NCBI GenBank assembly: GCA_023701205.1
Contig: JAMPXJ010000014.1
Span: forward strand, 1 to 64,000
Length of the DNA stretch: 64,000 bases
Direction of reading: 5' to 3'
DNA from: Oligoflexia bacterium
GTDB lineage: Bacteria; Bdellovibrionota; UBA1018
Shown: positions 31,386 through 40,588 of the stretch, piece by piece
Position numbering within the stretch: the stretch's first letter is position 1
Layout of the letters: each line of letters starts with the position of its first letter
Made by a program: the position numbers and the translations under genes
The notes under the pieces: model-generated
Told to the model about the DNA's origin: nothing
What the model saw: the letters and a program-made list of their open reading frames with translations, nothing else
Databases searched by the model: none

Positions 31386-33833
31386 ATGGTGACCAACTAC
31401 GACGGCGAGCAAGTGGAAATCCCAGAGACTCTTCCGATGCTGCCGGTCAGAGACATCGTTGTTTTTCCTTACATGATCATCCCCTTGTTCGTAGGCCGAG
31501 ATTCCTCGATCAAGAGCGTGGAAGAAGCGCTTTCCCGGTCGGACAGGCTCATTCTCCTCGCCTCGCAGAAGGACATCAGCGACGAGCATCCCGCCCCGGA
31601 CGCCATCTACAAGATCGGCACCGTGGCCATGATCATGAGGATGCGCAAACTCCCTGACGGCCGGATCAAGATCCTGACTCAGGGCCTGTGCAAGGCGAAT
31701 ATCCGCGAGTTCACCCACACGCAGCCGTTCTTCGAGGTGAAGATCGACCGCGTCTCTGATACGAATCAGGGCCTCAATCCCGAGATCGAAGCCGTCATGC
31801 GCAACGTGCGCGAGCAGCTCGAGAAGGTCATTTCGCTGGGCAAGGTGCTCTCGCCGGATATCCTCATGGTGCTCGAGGACATCAACGACCCCGGCCGCCT
31901 CGCGGACCTGGTCGCCTCGAACCTGGGGCTCAAGGTCAGCGATGCCCAAGGCATCCTCGAGACGCTGGACGCCGCCGAGCGCCTGCGCAAGGTGCATGAC
32001 ATCCTCTCGAAGGAGATCGAGGTGCTCTCGATCCAGGCCAAGATCCGCTCCCAGGCCAAGGACGAGATGACCAAGACGCAGAAGGAGTACTTCCTCCGCG
32101 AGCAGATCCGCGCGATCAAGAACGAGCTCGGGGACACCGACTCCAAAGGCGAGGAAATGCAGGAGCTTCGCGACAAGGTCGCCGCCTGCAAGATGCCGCC
32201 CGAGGTCGAGCAGGAAGCCCTCAAGCAGCTGGGCCGCCTCGAACGCATGCATCCGGACGCCTCGGAGGCGTCAATGCTGCGGACCTACATCGACTGGCTC
32301 ATCGAGACTCCCTGGAGCAAGATGACCGTGGACAACCTCGACCTCGCCCGCGCCAAGGCGATCCTCGACGAGGACCACCACAACCTCCAGAAGATCAAGG
32401 AGCGCGTGCTGGAGTACCTCGCCGTCCGCAAGCTGAAAGACAAGATGAAAGGCCCGATCCTCTGCTTCGCCGGCCCTCCGGGCGTCGGCAAGACGAGCCT
32501 CGGCCGCTCGATCGCGCGCGCCCTCGGCCGCGAGTTCGTCCGGGTCAGCCTGGGCGGCGTGAAGGACGAGGCGGAGATCCGCGGGCATCGCCGCACCTAC
32601 GTCGGCGCGCTCCCGGGCCGCATCGTGCAGGGCCTCAAGCAGGCCGGCACGAACAACCCCGTCTTCGTGCTCGACGAGATCGACAAGCTCGGCAGCGACT
32701 TCCGGGGCGACCCCTCGGCGGCGCTCCTGGAGGTGCTCGACCCGGAGCAGAACTTCTCGTTCCGCGATCACTACCTCAACGTGCCGTTCGACCTCACGAA
32801 CGTGATGTTCGTCGCCACGTGCAACATGCTCGACACCATCCCTTCGGCCCTGCGCGACCGCATGGAGGTGATCCAGCTCCCCGGTTACACGGAAGAGGAG
32901 AAGTATTTCATCTCGAAGCGCTACCTGATCCCGAAGCAGATGACGGAGAACGGGATCAAGGAGCAGCACATCGACTTCACCGACGATGCCGTGAAAACGG
33001 TGGTCAGCAGCTATACGCGTGAAGCGGGGCTCCGCAACCTCGAGCGCAACATCGCGAACGTCTGCCGCAAGACGGCTCGCCTCGTGGCCGAGGGCCGCAA
33101 GGAGAAGACCGTCATCACGCCGGAGCAGATCGCCAAGTTCCTCGGCCCCGCGCCTTTCGTCCGCGAGGACGAGCAGGAGCGGGACGAGATCGGGATCGCG
33201 ACGGGCCTGGCCTGGACCTCGGTGGGTGGCGAGATCCTCTACGTCGAGACCTCGATGATGAAAGGCAAGGGCGCCATGATCCTCACGGGGCAGCTCGGCG
33301 AGGTGATGCGAGAGTCCGGGCAGGCCGCCATGGGCCTGATCCGCTCCCGAGCGAAGGACTTCGGGCTCGATGAGGACATGTTCGCCAACATCGACATCCA
33401 CGTTCACTTCCCGCAAGGCGCCATCCCCAAGGACGGTCCCTCCGCCGGAATCACCATGGCGACGGCCCTGGTATCGCGCCTCACGGGGATCCCCATCCGC
33501 CGCGACGTGGCCATGACCGGCGAGATCACGCTCACCGGCCGCGTCCTGCCGATCGGCGGCCTGAAGGAGAAGGCGCTCGCGGCGATGCGGCACGGGATCA
33601 AGACGATCATCATCCCGGAGAAAAACAAGAAGGACCTGGATGACATTCCCGAGGAGTACCGCAATACGCTGACGTTCGTCCCGGTGAAAACCTTCGACGA
33701 CGTCCTCGACGTGGTGCTCACGGAAAAGGTCCTGGCCACGCGCGCGAAGAAGAGCACTCCCGACAAGGAGCCCCGCTCCGCCCGGCGGAAGCACTCGCAC
33801 CCGCACGGCCCGGGCTACGACAAGGCCGCCTGA
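31386..33833 (+). CDS. lon: ATP-dependent protease Lon
   Basis: The 815-residue protein has the LonA layout: N-domain ([20 protein letters not shown]), a coiled region, the AAA+ module with [12 protein letters not shown] and [11 protein letters not shown], and the S16 protease domain with PKDGPSAG (catalytic Ser) and [14 protein letters not shown] (catalytic Lys). It degrades misfolded and regulatory proteins in the cytosol. The tail ends [13 protein letters not shown], a small His-rich extension. AAGGAG precedes the ATG. A GC-rich hairpin follows at 33887. Confidence 0.98.
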   Translation: MVTNYDGEQVEIPETLPMLPVRDIVVFPYMIIPLFVGRDSSIKSVEEALSRSDRLILLASQKDISDEHPAPDAIYKIGTVAMIMRMRKLPDGRIKILTQGLCKANIREFTHTQPFFEVKIDRVSDTNQGLNPEIEAVMRNVREQLEKVISLGKVLSPDILMVLEDINDPGRLADLVASNLGLKVSDAQGILETLDAAERLRKVHDILSKEIEVLSIQAKIRSQAKDEMTKTQKEYFLREQIRAIKNELGDTDSKGEEMQELRDKVAACKMPPEVEQEALKQLGRLERMHPDASEASMLRTYIDWLIETPWSKMTVDNLDLARAKAILDEDHHNLQKIKERVLEYLAVRKLKDKMKGPILCFAGPPGVGKTSLGRSIARALGREFVRVSLGGVKDEAEIRGHRRTYVGALPGRIVQGLKQAGTNNPVFVLDEIDKLGSDFRGDPSAALLEVLDPEQNFSFRDHYLNVPFDLTNVMFVATCNMLDTIPSALRDRMEVIQLPGYTEEEKYFISKRYLIPKQMTENGIKEQHIDFTDDAVKTVVSSYTREAGLRNLERNIANVCRKTARLVAEGRKEKTVITPEQIAKFLGPAPFVREDEQERDEIGIATGLAWTSVGGEILYVETSMMKGKGAMILTGQLGEVMRESGQAAMGLIRSRAKDFGLDEDMFANIDIHVHFPQGAIPKDGPSAGITMATALVSRLTGIPIRRDVAMTGEITLTGRVLPIGGLKEKALAAMRHGIKTIIIPEKNKKDLDDIPEEYRNTLTFVPVKTFDDVLDVVLTEKVLATRAKKSTPDKEPRSARRKHSHPHGPGYDKAA

Positions 33834-33886
33834 GGCGGGCTTGACATCCGACCGGGGATTGGCCAGTTTGATTCGGAATAGGAAAA

Positions 33887-33906
33887 GGGCGCCCTTCGGG
33901 GCGCCC
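33887..33906. terminator. GC-rich hairpin after lon, terminator-like
   Basis: GGGCGCCC, a TTC or TTCG loop, and GGGCGCCC form an 8-bp perfect stem 54 nt after the lon stop and 17 nt before the next start. There is no T-run, so it could be a weak terminator, an RNA-end stabiliser, or a block at the next gene's leader. Confidence 0.45.
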
Positions 33907-33923
33907 TCCGGTTCCAACTTTCA

Positions 33924-35000
33924 ATGACCTCCTTCGAGCTCCTGACCTGCCTTGCGCTGATCTCTTTTTCCGGCTTTCTGTCCGCCTCGGAGACCGCGCT
34001 CTTCAGCCTCTCGCGGTTCCAGCTTCGCGAGCTCAAGGAGCACCTCCGCCCCGCGCTCCACAAGAAGATCAAGAAGCTCCTGGGTGACCCGGGCGGCCTG
34101 CTCATCACGATCCTGGTCATGAACGAGCTGGTGAACATCTCGCTCTCGGCGCTGCTGACCGGGGTCATCTCGCGCGCGAACCTGCCGGACTCCCCGATCC
34201 TGGGCGCGATCCCGGGCTGGAGAAGCGTGCCTTCCTGGATCATCAACATGGTCGCCGGAACCCTGCTGACCATGCCGATCGTGCTTTTTTTCTGCGAGGT
34301 CACGCCGAAGGCGATCGGCGCCCGCGCGAACCAGCTCATCGGCACGCTCAGCGGGACCCCTCTCACGCTGATTTACCGGGTCATGCGCCCCGCGCGCTTC
34401 CTGCTGAACAAGGTCGTCTTCCTGGCCGCTCGCCTGGCCACGCGCGGAAAGGACGCTCCCGCGACGCCCCACCCCGGTGAATCGCCTCCCGAGGTACTCA
34501 AAGAATCGGACTTCCTTTTCATGCTCGAGGAAGGTCACCGGGAAGGAGCGATCCACGACAGCGAGCTGGGCCTGATCCGCAACGTCTTCGAGCTCGATGA
34601 CACCACCGTGGCTGACATCTTCAAGCCGCTCTCGCAGGCGCACACCGTCCCTCACCAGACAACGCTCAGGAGCGCGCTGTCCGCCTTTCGCGGCCAGCGC
34701 TATTCCCGCATCCCCGTCCTGGGCACCGGGCGCAAGGTGGTGGGCATCCTGTACTCCAAAGACCTGCTCCGGGCGAAGCTCGATCCCGAGCTCCTGAACC
34801 TGCAGGTGACCGCCGTGATGCGCAAGCCCCTCTTCGTGCAGTCCTCGCTGCGCCTGAACTCCCTGTTCCGCAAGTTCAAGCAGGAACGCACCCACATGGC
34901 CATCGTCCAGGGCCCCGCCGGCGAGCCTCTCGGCGTGGTCACGATGAATGACGTGCTCGAGGCGCTCTTCGAGGACCTGCTCAAGGAAGGCTCCGAATGA
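33924..35000 (+). CDS. DUF21-CBS domain membrane protein (CNNM/HlyC-CorC family)
   Basis: The 358-residue protein has a DUF21 (CNNM) domain with about four helices (FSGFLSASETALFSLSR is the signature) at residues 1-190, then a CBS pair (IFKPLSQAHTVPHQTTL; YSRIPVLG; VVTMNDVLEALFEDL) to the end. Relatives take part in Mg or Co homeostasis. It lacks the C-terminal transporter-associated domain that the next gene has. Its stop overlaps that gene's ATG by 4 nt, so the two are likely made together, perhaps as a heteromer. Confidence 0.9.
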   Translation: MTSFELLTCLALISFSGFLSASETALFSLSRFQLRELKEHLRPALHKKIKKLLGDPGGLLITILVMNELVNISLSALLTGVISRANLPDSPILGAIPGWRSVPSWIINMVAGTLLTMPIVLFFCEVTPKAIGARANQLIGTLSGTPLTLIYRVMRPARFLLNKVVFLAARLATRGKDAPATPHPGESPPEVLKESDFLFMLEEGHREGAIHDSELGLIRNVFELDDTTVADIFKPLSQAHTVPHQTTLRSALSAFRGQRYSRIPVLGTGRKVVGILYSKDLLRAKLDPELLNLQVTAVMRKPLFVQSSLRLNSLFRKFKQERTHMAIVQGPAGEPLGVVTMNDVLEALFEDLLKEGSE

Positions 35001-36283
35001 ACGGCCTCACCCTCCTGCACCTGCTGCTGATCGTCCCGCCGCTCCTGCTCATCGAAGGTTTCTTCTCCGGCGCGGAGATCGCGCTGCTTTCGGCCGACCG
35101 GCTCGCCCTCAAGAAGCAGGCGCGCCTGAACCTGCGCGGGGCGAAGCTGGCGCTGGAGCTCGCGAGCCATCCGGAGCGGATCTTCTCGGCCACCCTGCTG
35201 ATGACGAGCTTCTGCGTGATCGGGACCTCGGCGTTCATGGAGCTGTATTTCATGGGGCTCGCCGAGACCATCCCCTCGCTCCGCGGCCGCACCGAGATCC
35301 TCGCCGTGCTCACGATCTCGCCGATCATCGTCATTCTGGGCGAGCTCATACCCAAGACGGTTTATCAGCGAAACGCCACCGCGCTCGCCCGTTGGGTCGC
35401 CTACCCGATTCACCTGACTTATCTCGCCTTTTACCCGTTGACGCGCTTTCTGTCGGCCTATACTGCGCGCATCTCGCGCGTGGTCGGACCGATCCAGGAG
35501 CTGATCACCGGCAAGCGAAAGACCACGCGGGAGGAGCTTCGCTCGCTTCTGAGCTACAACCGCAAGGAAACCGAGATCAAATCCAGCGAAAAAATGATGA
35601 TCAAGCGGATCTTCGACTTCAAGAACAGCGAGGCCAAGCACGCGCTGATCCCCTTGGTGCGCGTCGAGGCCATCGAGGAGACGGCCACTTTGCGCGAGGC
35701 GCTCGAGCGGTTCGAGTCCCACCGCCATTCGCGGATGCCCGTGTACTCCGAGCGCATCGACAACATCACCGGGATCCTCGAGGCCGCCGATCTGGCCGGC
35801 GCGACCGACCTCTCGCTGCCGATCCGCAACTACGTGACCTCCGCGCATTACGTGGCCGAGACCCAGCTGCTCGAAGCCCTGCTCGGCGAGATGCGCAGCG
35901 AGGACAACGAGATGGTGGTCGTCGTGGACGAGCACGGCGGAGCGGTTGGGGTCCTCACCTTCGAGGACATCGTCGAGGAGATCGTCGGCGAGATCAGCGA
36001 CGAGTACGACTCGGACAGCTCGCCTTACCGCGCGCTAGCGGATGGCAGCTGGCTCGTGCAGGCCCGCATGGAAGTGCACCAGATCAACGACATCCTGAAA
36101 CTCGAGCTGCCCCACGGTGACTACGAGACCCTCAGCGGCTTCCTGCTCCAGCAGTTCGGGCGGATCCCCGAGAGCCGCGACGAGCTCTTTTTCAACACGC
36201 CGGCCGGATCCTTCAAGTTCACCATCCGGAATGCCACCCAGCGGCACATCGAGACGGTCCTCATCGAAAAGCTGGACGAATAG
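34997..36283 (+). CDS. DUF21-CBS-CorC_HlyC membrane protein
   Basis: This 428-residue paralogue of the preceding gene has DUF21 helices (LIEGFFSGAEIALLSADRL, residues 1-190), a CBS pair (HSRMPVYSERIDNITGILE; VVVDEHGGAVGVLTFEDIVEEI) and a C-terminal CorC_HlyC domain (residues 345-428, GDYETLSGFLLQQFGRIPE). The family is implicated in Mg/Co efflux. Translation is coupled to the partner by ATGA. Paired unequal copies are common in proteobacteria. Confidence 0.92.
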   Translation: MNGLTLLHLLLIVPPLLLIEGFFSGAEIALLSADRLALKKQARLNLRGAKLALELASHPERIFSATLLMTSFCVIGTSAFMELYFMGLAETIPSLRGRTEILAVLTISPIIVILGELIPKTVYQRNATALARWVAYPIHLTYLAFYPLTRFLSAYTARISRVVGPIQELITGKRKTTREELRSLLSYNRKETEIKSSEKMMIKRIFDFKNSEAKHALIPLVRVEAIEETATLREALERFESHRHSRMPVYSERIDNITGILEAADLAGATDLSLPIRNYVTSAHYVAETQLLEALLGEMRSEDNEMVVVVDEHGGAVGVLTFEDIVEEIVGEISDEYDSDSSPYRALADGSWLVQARMEVHQINDILKLELPHGDYETLSGFLLQQFGRIPESRDELFFNTPAGSFKFTIRNATQRHIETVLIEKLDE

Positions 36284-36394
36284 AGCCGTCAAATTCCCGC
36301 CACCCGGGCATTCCGCGCGGCCGCTTCCCTTTTTCCGTGAAGCCTCGGTACAATAGAACCACGGGGCCACTGATGGCCCGACGAGGTGGCGAAG

Positions 36395-36808
36395 ATGCCC
36401 AAGACCGTACTGATCGTCGATGACGTGGCTTTTGTCCGCAAGACCCTCAACGAGGTCCTCACGGAGGCCCATTACCAGGTGATCGGCGAGGCCGCCGATG
36501 GCGCGGAAGCCGTGAACCTCTACATGAAGCTCCGCCCGGACGTCGTCACGATGGATGTCGTGATGCCGCAGATGAGCGGGATCGACGCCACCCGGAAGAT
36601 CCTCAAGTACGACAAGGACGCCAAGGTCGTGATCATTTCGGCCATGGGTCAGGAAAATCTCGTGATGGAAGCGATCAACGTCGGCGCCAAGGACTACCTG
36701 CTGAAGCCTTTCAGCGGCGCCGAGGTGGTCAAGACCATCGAGCGCGCGCTGGCCGACGACAGCGGCAAGCCGTCCCGTCCCAGCCCGCGCGAGCACAAGA
36801 TCGGGTGA
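36395..36808 (+). CDS. CheY-like single-domain response regulator
   Basis: The 137-residue protein is one receiver domain: acidic pair in VLIVDDVAF, phospho-acceptor Asp in VVTMDVVMPQMSG, Ser in VVIISAMGQ, and Lys in DYLLKPF. There is no output domain, so it works by protein contact as CheY does. GAGGTG lies 6 nt before this ATG; a GTG nine bases upstream in frame is less well placed. Eleven nt later comes a CheC-like phosphatase, the natural enzyme for removing its phosphate. No kinase lies nearby. Confidence 0.9.
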   Translation: MPKTVLIVDDVAFVRKTLNEVLTEAHYQVIGEAADGAEAVNLYMKLRPDVVTMDVVMPQMSGIDATRKILKYDKDAKVVIISAMGQENLVMEAINVGAKDYLLKPFSGAEVVKTIERALADDSGKPSRPSPREHKIG

Positions 36809-36819
36809 CAGGAGGTCCT

Positions 36820-37293
36820 ATGAACATGACGAAAAACGTGCAGGAAGCGCTCCCTGAAGGCTTCGCCTTCTACTCGCTCGGAAACCTCGAGGTCGCCCCG
36901 GCGGGCGTCCGGCCCGAAGCGGGACCGGAGCTTGCGGAGCTTTCCGAAGAGGCGCTCGGTGAGCTCGCGCTCGTCGCGTTCCGCTACTCAGGGGACGCGC
37001 GCGGGGTCGTGATCACCGCCTTCGACCGCGGCCTGGACCTCTCGATTTACACGGAACTCGGTAACATCCTGGCAAGCCGCTTCGCCGATCGCCTGGCGGC
37101 GCTCGAAGACGGCGTGGGCATCAGCATCTCGCCGCCCATCGAGCTCCCGCCGGAGCGCTTCGCGAAGATGCTCAAGGGAACGAGCCAGCGCCGCGTCGAG
37201 CGGATCTATCACCACATCGCGGGCCAAAGCAGGATCCCGGTCAGGATGGTGGTCCTGCCGGACATCTCCCGCAAGGGGGCCCTGCATGTTTAA
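36820..37293 (+). CDS. CheC/CheX-like phosphatase domain protein
   Basis: The 157-residue protein carries SIYTELGN followed by exactly 22 residues and a Pro (SISPP), which fits the CheC/FliY/CheX active-site pattern S/D-x3-E-x2-N-x22-P that dephosphorylates CheY-P. Only one such motif is visible, as in CheX. A perfect GGAGG ribosome site precedes the ATG. Its end overlaps a small membrane-protein gene by 8 nt. The pairing with CheY directly upstream supports the call; overall similarity outside the motif could not be tested. Confidence 0.7.
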   Translation: MNMTKNVQEALPEGFAFYSLGNLEVAPAGVRPEAGPELAELSEEALGELALVAFRYSGDARGVVITAFDRGLDLSIYTELGNILASRFADRLAALEDGVGISISPPIELPPERFAKMLKGTSQRRVERIYHHIAGQSRIPVRMVVLPDISRKGALHV

Positions 37294-37585
37294 GTTCATC
37301 GGCCTTCTATTCAAAGGGGCGATCTTCGCGCTGATCGTGCTCGCCCTGGGCCACAAGCTGCACTGGGGCGAGCGGACGATCTCCGATCAGGTGAAGGTGC
37401 AGCTCTCCCACGCGGAGCGCTCCGAAATCGCGGGCAAGGTCCGCGGCTGGGCCGGCGAGGTCTCCCGGGAAGTCCAGGAGAAGTCCGCCAAGCTGAAGCC
37501 GGCCGCCGACGAGCTGATCCCGGCGACGGAGCGCCAGAAGCTCAAAGCCCTGATCCGCGAGCTCAACAGCTCGAGCCGGAATTAG
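37286..37585 (+). CDS. small membrane-anchored helical protein
   Basis: The 99-residue protein has one transmembrane segment at residues 3-22 (FIGLLFKGAIFALIVLALG) and a helical, charged remainder (VSREVQEKSAKLKPAADEL) that should form a periplasmic or cytosolic coiled coil. It overlaps the CheC-like gene by 8 nt, so it is translated with it. I recognise no family. It may tether the CheY/CheC pair to the membrane, which is only inference. Confidence 0.72.
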   Translation: MFKFIGLLFKGAIFALIVLALGHKLHWGERTISDQVKVQLSHAERSEIAGKVRGWAGEVSREVQEKSAKLKPAADELIPATERQKLKALIRELNSSSRN

Positions 37586-37806
37586 TTCGCGCGGGTCGCG
37601 CCCTGCGATTTTTCGTGGCCGTGCTCGACGCTCTTGCCCGAAGCTTCGCTCGGAAGATTCTTGAGCGTATCGCGCATCCCGCAGAACGCCTGCGGGGGCA
37701 GCTCGCTCATCCGAGCCTCCCCGTTACGGGGACCCAGCCCCTCGGCGAAAACCGCGGGCGAGAACGTGACGCCGAACACCAGCAACAGAAGTAATCTCTT
37801 TTTCAT
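37582..37806 (-). CDS. small secreted protein
   Basis: The 74-residue protein starts MKKRLLLLLVFGVTFSPAVFA, a clear signal peptide with cleavage after AVFA, leaving a mature peptide of about 53 residues with a single Cys. GAGAGG lies 6 nt before this ATG. A longer reading from 37932 has no support. Its stop codon overlaps the end of the convergent membrane-protein gene by 4 nt. The 230 nt upstream (37807-38036) carry its promoter and nothing else that I can see. Function unknown. Confidence 0.7.
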   Translation of the reverse strand: MKKRLLLLLVFGVTFSPAVFAEGLGPRNGEARMSELPPQAFCGMRDTLKNLPSEASGKSVEHGHEKSQGATRAN

Positions 37807-38036
37807 AGCAACCTCTCTCAACTCAGCTCTACTCTCATTTGCCCTTCTGGATCTTCCATCAGGAGCAGATGTCTCACTGATGACATAGTGCAACCGAGGT
37901 GCCACATGGGTCCGGAGAGACATGCAATGCATGTAGTTGAACTTAAAGGACTATTTATTCTAGCGGGTCGCCTGGGGCGGAACTGGGAGGAGGAAAGGGA
38001 GTTACAGGTGTCAACGCATTAGACGGGAACGCGGAA

Positions 38037-38070
38037 ACAAAAAAGCCCGTGGCTCAAGAAAGCCACGGGC
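38037..38070 (-). terminator. intrinsic terminator of the HU gene
   Basis: GCCCGTGGCT (38045-38054) pairs perfectly with AGCCACGGGC (38061-38070) over a 6-nt loop. On the minus strand the hairpin is followed by a T-run (A-run 38037-38044 on plus). It lies 24 nt past the HU stop. Confidence 0.93.
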
Positions 38071-38093
38071 CGTAAAAGCTGACGCCGGGGGAA

Positions 38094-38366
38094 TTACTTC
38101 AGGGCGTCCTTGAACTCGCGGCCGGCGCGGAACTTCGGAACCGTCATGGCCGGGATCTTGATCTCTTTGCCCGTCTGCGGATTGCGGCCGCTGCGAGCCT
38201 TGCGCTTGGTCTTCGTGAAGGTGCCGAAGCCGATGAGGGTGACGTCTTCACCTTTCTTCACGGACTTCTTGATCGCGTCGAGAGCAGAGTTGAGGACCAT
38301 CTCAGCGTCCACTTTGGTCACTTTCGTCGTCTTCGCCACTGCTTCGATCAACTGCGCCTTGTTCAT
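38094..38366 (-). CDS. HU family DNA-binding protein
   Basis: The 90-residue protein is a normal-length HU: MNKAQLIEAVAKTTKVTKVDAE helices, then GFGTFTKTKRKARSGRNPQTG with the beta-arm GRNPQTGKEIKIPA that inserts in the DNA minor groove, and VPKFRAGREFKDALK. It bends and compacts the nucleoid. AAGGAG precedes the ATG, a good promoter lies at 38425-38453, and a strong terminator follows, so it is a single-gene, probably highly expressed unit. Confidence 0.97.
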   Translation of the reverse strand: MNKAQLIEAVAKTTKVTKVDAEMVLNSALDAIKKSVKKGEDVTLIGFGTFTKTKRKARSGRNPQTGKEIKIPAMTVPKFRAGREFKDALK

Positions 38367-38424
38367 CTCGAATCTCCTTAAGATTTGTTTAAAAAAACAC
38401 TTCCTGAAACCAGACTGAAGCGAT

Positions 38425-38453
38425 GATCTACAATCCCCGGGCCGCTGTCAACA
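38425..38453 (-). promoter_or_regulatory. candidate sigma70 promoter of the HU gene
   Basis: On the minus strand a perfect TTGACA (38453-38448) is followed after 17 nt by GATCAT (38430-38425), which matches four of six -10 positions. This places the RNA start about 50 nt before the HU ATG. Confidence 0.45.
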
Positions 38454-38474
38454 GTTCTCGCCCGGAGAGGCGAA

Positions 38475-39035
38475 TCATTTTTCGCGCGCGATGCGGAGCT
38501 TGCGGATCCCGACTTCCTGCCGCGGGCGATCCATCGAGCCCGTGGGGACCTCGCCGAGCTTCATCAGCACGTCCTGACCCTTCACGATCTCGCCGAAAAC
38601 CGAGTGCTTGCCATCGAGCCAGGGCGTGGGCACGAGCGTGATGAAGAACTGGCTGCCGTTGGTATTCGGCCCGGCATTTGCCATGGAAAGGATCCCCGGA
38701 CCCTTGTGCTTGAGCGAAGGGTGAAATTCGTCCTTGAAGCGGTAGCCAGGCCCGCCGGTCCCCTGCCCGAGACGATCGCCGCCCTGAACCATGAAGTTCT
38801 TGATGATGCGGTGGAAGATCGTGCCGTCATAGAAGGGCTCGGTCGACTTCTGGTTGGTGCGGGGATCGGTGTACTCTTTCTGCCCCGTGGCGAGGCCGAC
38901 GAAGTTCTTCACGGTCTCAGGAGTCTTGTCTTCCTCGAGACGGCAGACGATCTCGCCCAGGGTCGTGTCAAAAATCGCGTAAAGGCCTTTACCCAGGCCG
39001 AGGCTCACTTCTTCGATTTCACGTGCCGGTACCAT
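38475..39035 (-). CDS. cyclophilin-type peptidyl-prolyl isomerase
   Basis: The 186-residue protein is a cyclophilin: [32 protein letters not shown] and [15 protein letters not shown] are the catalytic and cyclosporin-site motifs. It speeds proline cis-trans isomerisation in folding. No signal peptide is seen, so it is the cytosolic type; an N-terminal extension of about 20 residues precedes the barrel. AAAGGAG lies before the ATG. It is 23 nt after the Nudix gene. Confidence 0.95.
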   Translation of the reverse strand: MVPAREIEEVSLGLGKGLYAIFDTTLGEIVCRLEEDKTPETVKNFVGLATGQKEYTDPRTNQKSTEPFYDGTIFHRIIKNFMVQGGDRLGQGTGGPGYRFKDEFHPSLKHKGPGILSMANAGPNTNGSQFFITLVPTPWLDGKHSVFGEIVKGQDVLMKLGEVPTGSMDRPRQEVGIRKLRIAREK

Positions 39036-39058
39036 TTTCAGCTCCTTTGGAAAGTTGA

Positions 39059-39505
39059 TCAGGATTCAGTAACCCGCGCCTTGCTCCGAAGCAAGGTTTC
39101 GAGCATGCGGACGTTCGAGTCGTAACGCAGCATTCCGAGCGCCCGCTTGGCACCCACCCAGCGAAACGCCTGATGCTCGCGGGCGTCGAGCGTGATTCCC
39201 TCGCCCTGACCCGGCGCGCGGATCGCGTAACAGAACTCCTCGACCCAGCCCACGAATCGGCTCTCGAAGGTGAAGCTCCCCAGCTTTTCGAGCTCGCCCT
39301 CGATGGCGAGCCCGGTCTCCTCGCGCGCTTCGCGAAAGGCGCCCTGCTCGGGCGTTTCCCCGGATTCCACATGACCCGTCACCGGCTGCCAGAACCCCCC
39401 GCGCTCGGGCTGGGTCTGCAGCAGCAAAACCTCAAGGACCTGCTCCTGCTCCCGCAGCCCATCCTCGTTCCAGCGATAAATCCAAACCTGCACCTTCGAC
39501 CGCAT
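39059..39505 (-). CDS. Nudix hydrolase
   Basis: The 148-residue protein has a full Nudix box: [20 protein letters not shown] then TGL (Gx5Ex7REUxEExGU). The flanking WQPVTGHVE and the C-terminal [20 protein letters not shown] resemble dihydroneopterin triphosphate pyrophosphatase (NudB), so a folate role is possible, but substrate cannot be fixed from sequence alone. It is cytosolic and lies upstream of the cyclophilin gene. Confidence 0.9.
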   Translation of the reverse strand: MRSKVQVWIYRWNEDGLREQEQVLEVLLLQTQPERGGFWQPVTGHVESGETPEQGAFREAREETGLAIEGELEKLGSFTFESRFVGWVEEFCYAIRAPGQGEGITLDAREHQAFRWVGAKRALGMLRYDSNVRMLETLLRSKARVTES

Positions 39506-39625
39506 CGCGCAAAGCTAACCCTGTTCGGGCCGGGCGGCAAGACGTGGGCTGCCCGACCTGGGCCCCCGGATTTCGAGTGGACGCCGCTTTAAGGAGCTGC
39601 TATTAAATTCGGACTCACAATTGGC

Positions 39626-39701
39626 GCCGATGTAGCTCAGTCGGTAGAGCAACGCTTTCGTAAAGCGTAGGTCTCCGGTTCGAATCCGGACATCGGCTCC
39701 A
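39626..39701 (+). tRNA. tRNA-Thr(CGU)
   Basis: A complete 76-nt cloverleaf with encoded CCA: acceptor GCCGATG with CATCGGC, D-arm GCTCAGTCGGTAGAGC, anticodon stem-loop ACGCT-TTCGTAA-AGCGT giving CGU, and T-arm CCGGTTCGAATCCGG. A strong terminator begins 12 nt after it, so it is a stand-alone transcription unit. Remnants of other DNA lie directly downstream. Confidence 0.97.
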
Positions 39702-39712
39702 TAAAATAAAAA

Positions 39713-39748
39713 GGGTGCCCACGAAAGTGGGTACCCTTTTTATTTTAT
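39713..39748 (+). terminator. intrinsic terminator after tRNA-Thr
   Basis: GGGTGCCCAC, loop GAAA, GTGGGTACCC form a 10-bp stem with one G-U pair, flanked by A-rich and T-rich arms (ATAAAATAAAAA and TTTTTATTTTAT), so it works on either strand. Confidence 0.95.
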
Positions 39749-39798
39749 GGATCGCCAGAGGTCCGGTTCGAACCCCGCATTCGCGAAGAAGCAAATTC

Positions 39799-40023
39799 TC
39801 AGCGTGAGCTCGCGAACACCGCACGGACAAAAGCCTTCCCGCGAATATTGCCGACGAACTCGCGACGAAACACCACGCAGATCCGATCGACGACCGAGGG
39901 CGAGCCCGGCAGTGCCTCGATCTCCTCTTCCCGGATTGCCATGATCACCCGCTCCGGGAGCACCGCCACCCCGGCCCCCGAAACCAGGAGCTGGCACAGT
40001 ACCTCGAGGCAACCATTCCACAT
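39799..40023 (-). pseudogene. remnant of a LysR-type regulator (C-terminal end)
   Basis: The reading frame gives about 74 residues that look like the end of a LysR substrate-binding domain: MWNGCLEVLCQLLVSGAGVA, VLPERVI, VDRICVVFRRE and FVRAVFASSR. Upstream of 40023 the frame continues but no longer resembles LysR, and the DNA there is occupied on the plus strand by a well-marked secreted-protein gene. No DNA-binding HTH domain is present. It is best read as a decayed 3' fragment next to a tRNA gene. Confidence 0.6.
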
Positions 40024-40086
40024 GCGGTGAGCTCCGAATGTGCCAAACGCATCGAACCTTGAACCCAGAATCTTCCAGGAGGAACC

Positions 40087-40554
40087 ATGAAATTCTACGC
40101 AGCCTTCACGATGCCCATGATCGCCGGTCTGATGTCCGTAACCTTCGTGCACGCCAGCGGAACGGTGATCTCGATGAGGGAGGTCCTGCTCCCCATAGAT
40201 ATCTCGACGACGCGGATAAAGCTTTCCAGGGCCGACTACATGGCTCCGGTGGTCAAAGTGCTGGTACCCGAACTCGCTGACGTCACATTGCTCGATCACC
40301 GCAACACGGGCGAAGGGGCCCCCTGCCTGGCGACCTATGAGGCCACGGCACCAGAGGAGGTGATCCAGGGCCGTCCTGCCATAGAAGAGGCGAGATTCAC
40401 CGTCACGCTGAAAAAGCAAGCGGAACTCGAACCGAGAACTTCCACCTGCTCGATCCATCTGATCGAGGAGATCCATGGAAAGATCCGGGGCTTCGCCTTC
40501 GAGCATTCACGCACCGCTCGCATCGGGTCCCGCCACCCCGACGACTGCAACTAA
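40087..40554 (+). CDS. secreted protein of unknown function
   Basis: The 155-residue protein opens with a signal peptide (MKFYAAFTMPMIAGLMSVTF, cleavage near VHA). The mature part is beta-rich, with two Cys residues in the second half (GAPCLATYEA and STCSIHLIEE) and a third at the end. An AGGAGG site 5 nt before the ATG is nearly perfect. It converges on the CUB lipoprotein gene, 34 nt apart. No family is recognised. Confidence 0.75.
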   Translation: MKFYAAFTMPMIAGLMSVTFVHASGTVISMREVLLPIDISTTRIKLSRADYMAPVVKVLVPELADVTLLDHRNTGEGAPCLATYEATAPEEVIQGRPAIEEARFTVTLKKQAELEPRTSTCSIHLIEEIHGKIRGFAFEHSRTARIGSRHPDDCN

Positions 40555-40588
40555 GGTCGGTTGCCCGCGCCACGGGGTCCCCGCAATT

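Noticed and set aside
33841-33869. TTGACA after lon as a promoter for the DUF21-CBS genes
   Set aside because: The -35 is perfect but no -10 hexamer lies at 16-18 nt, so it is not reported as a promoter.
32271-33917. 548-codon minus-strand frame opposite lon
   Set aside because: Antisense shadow of lon; no recognisable domain and no start signal.
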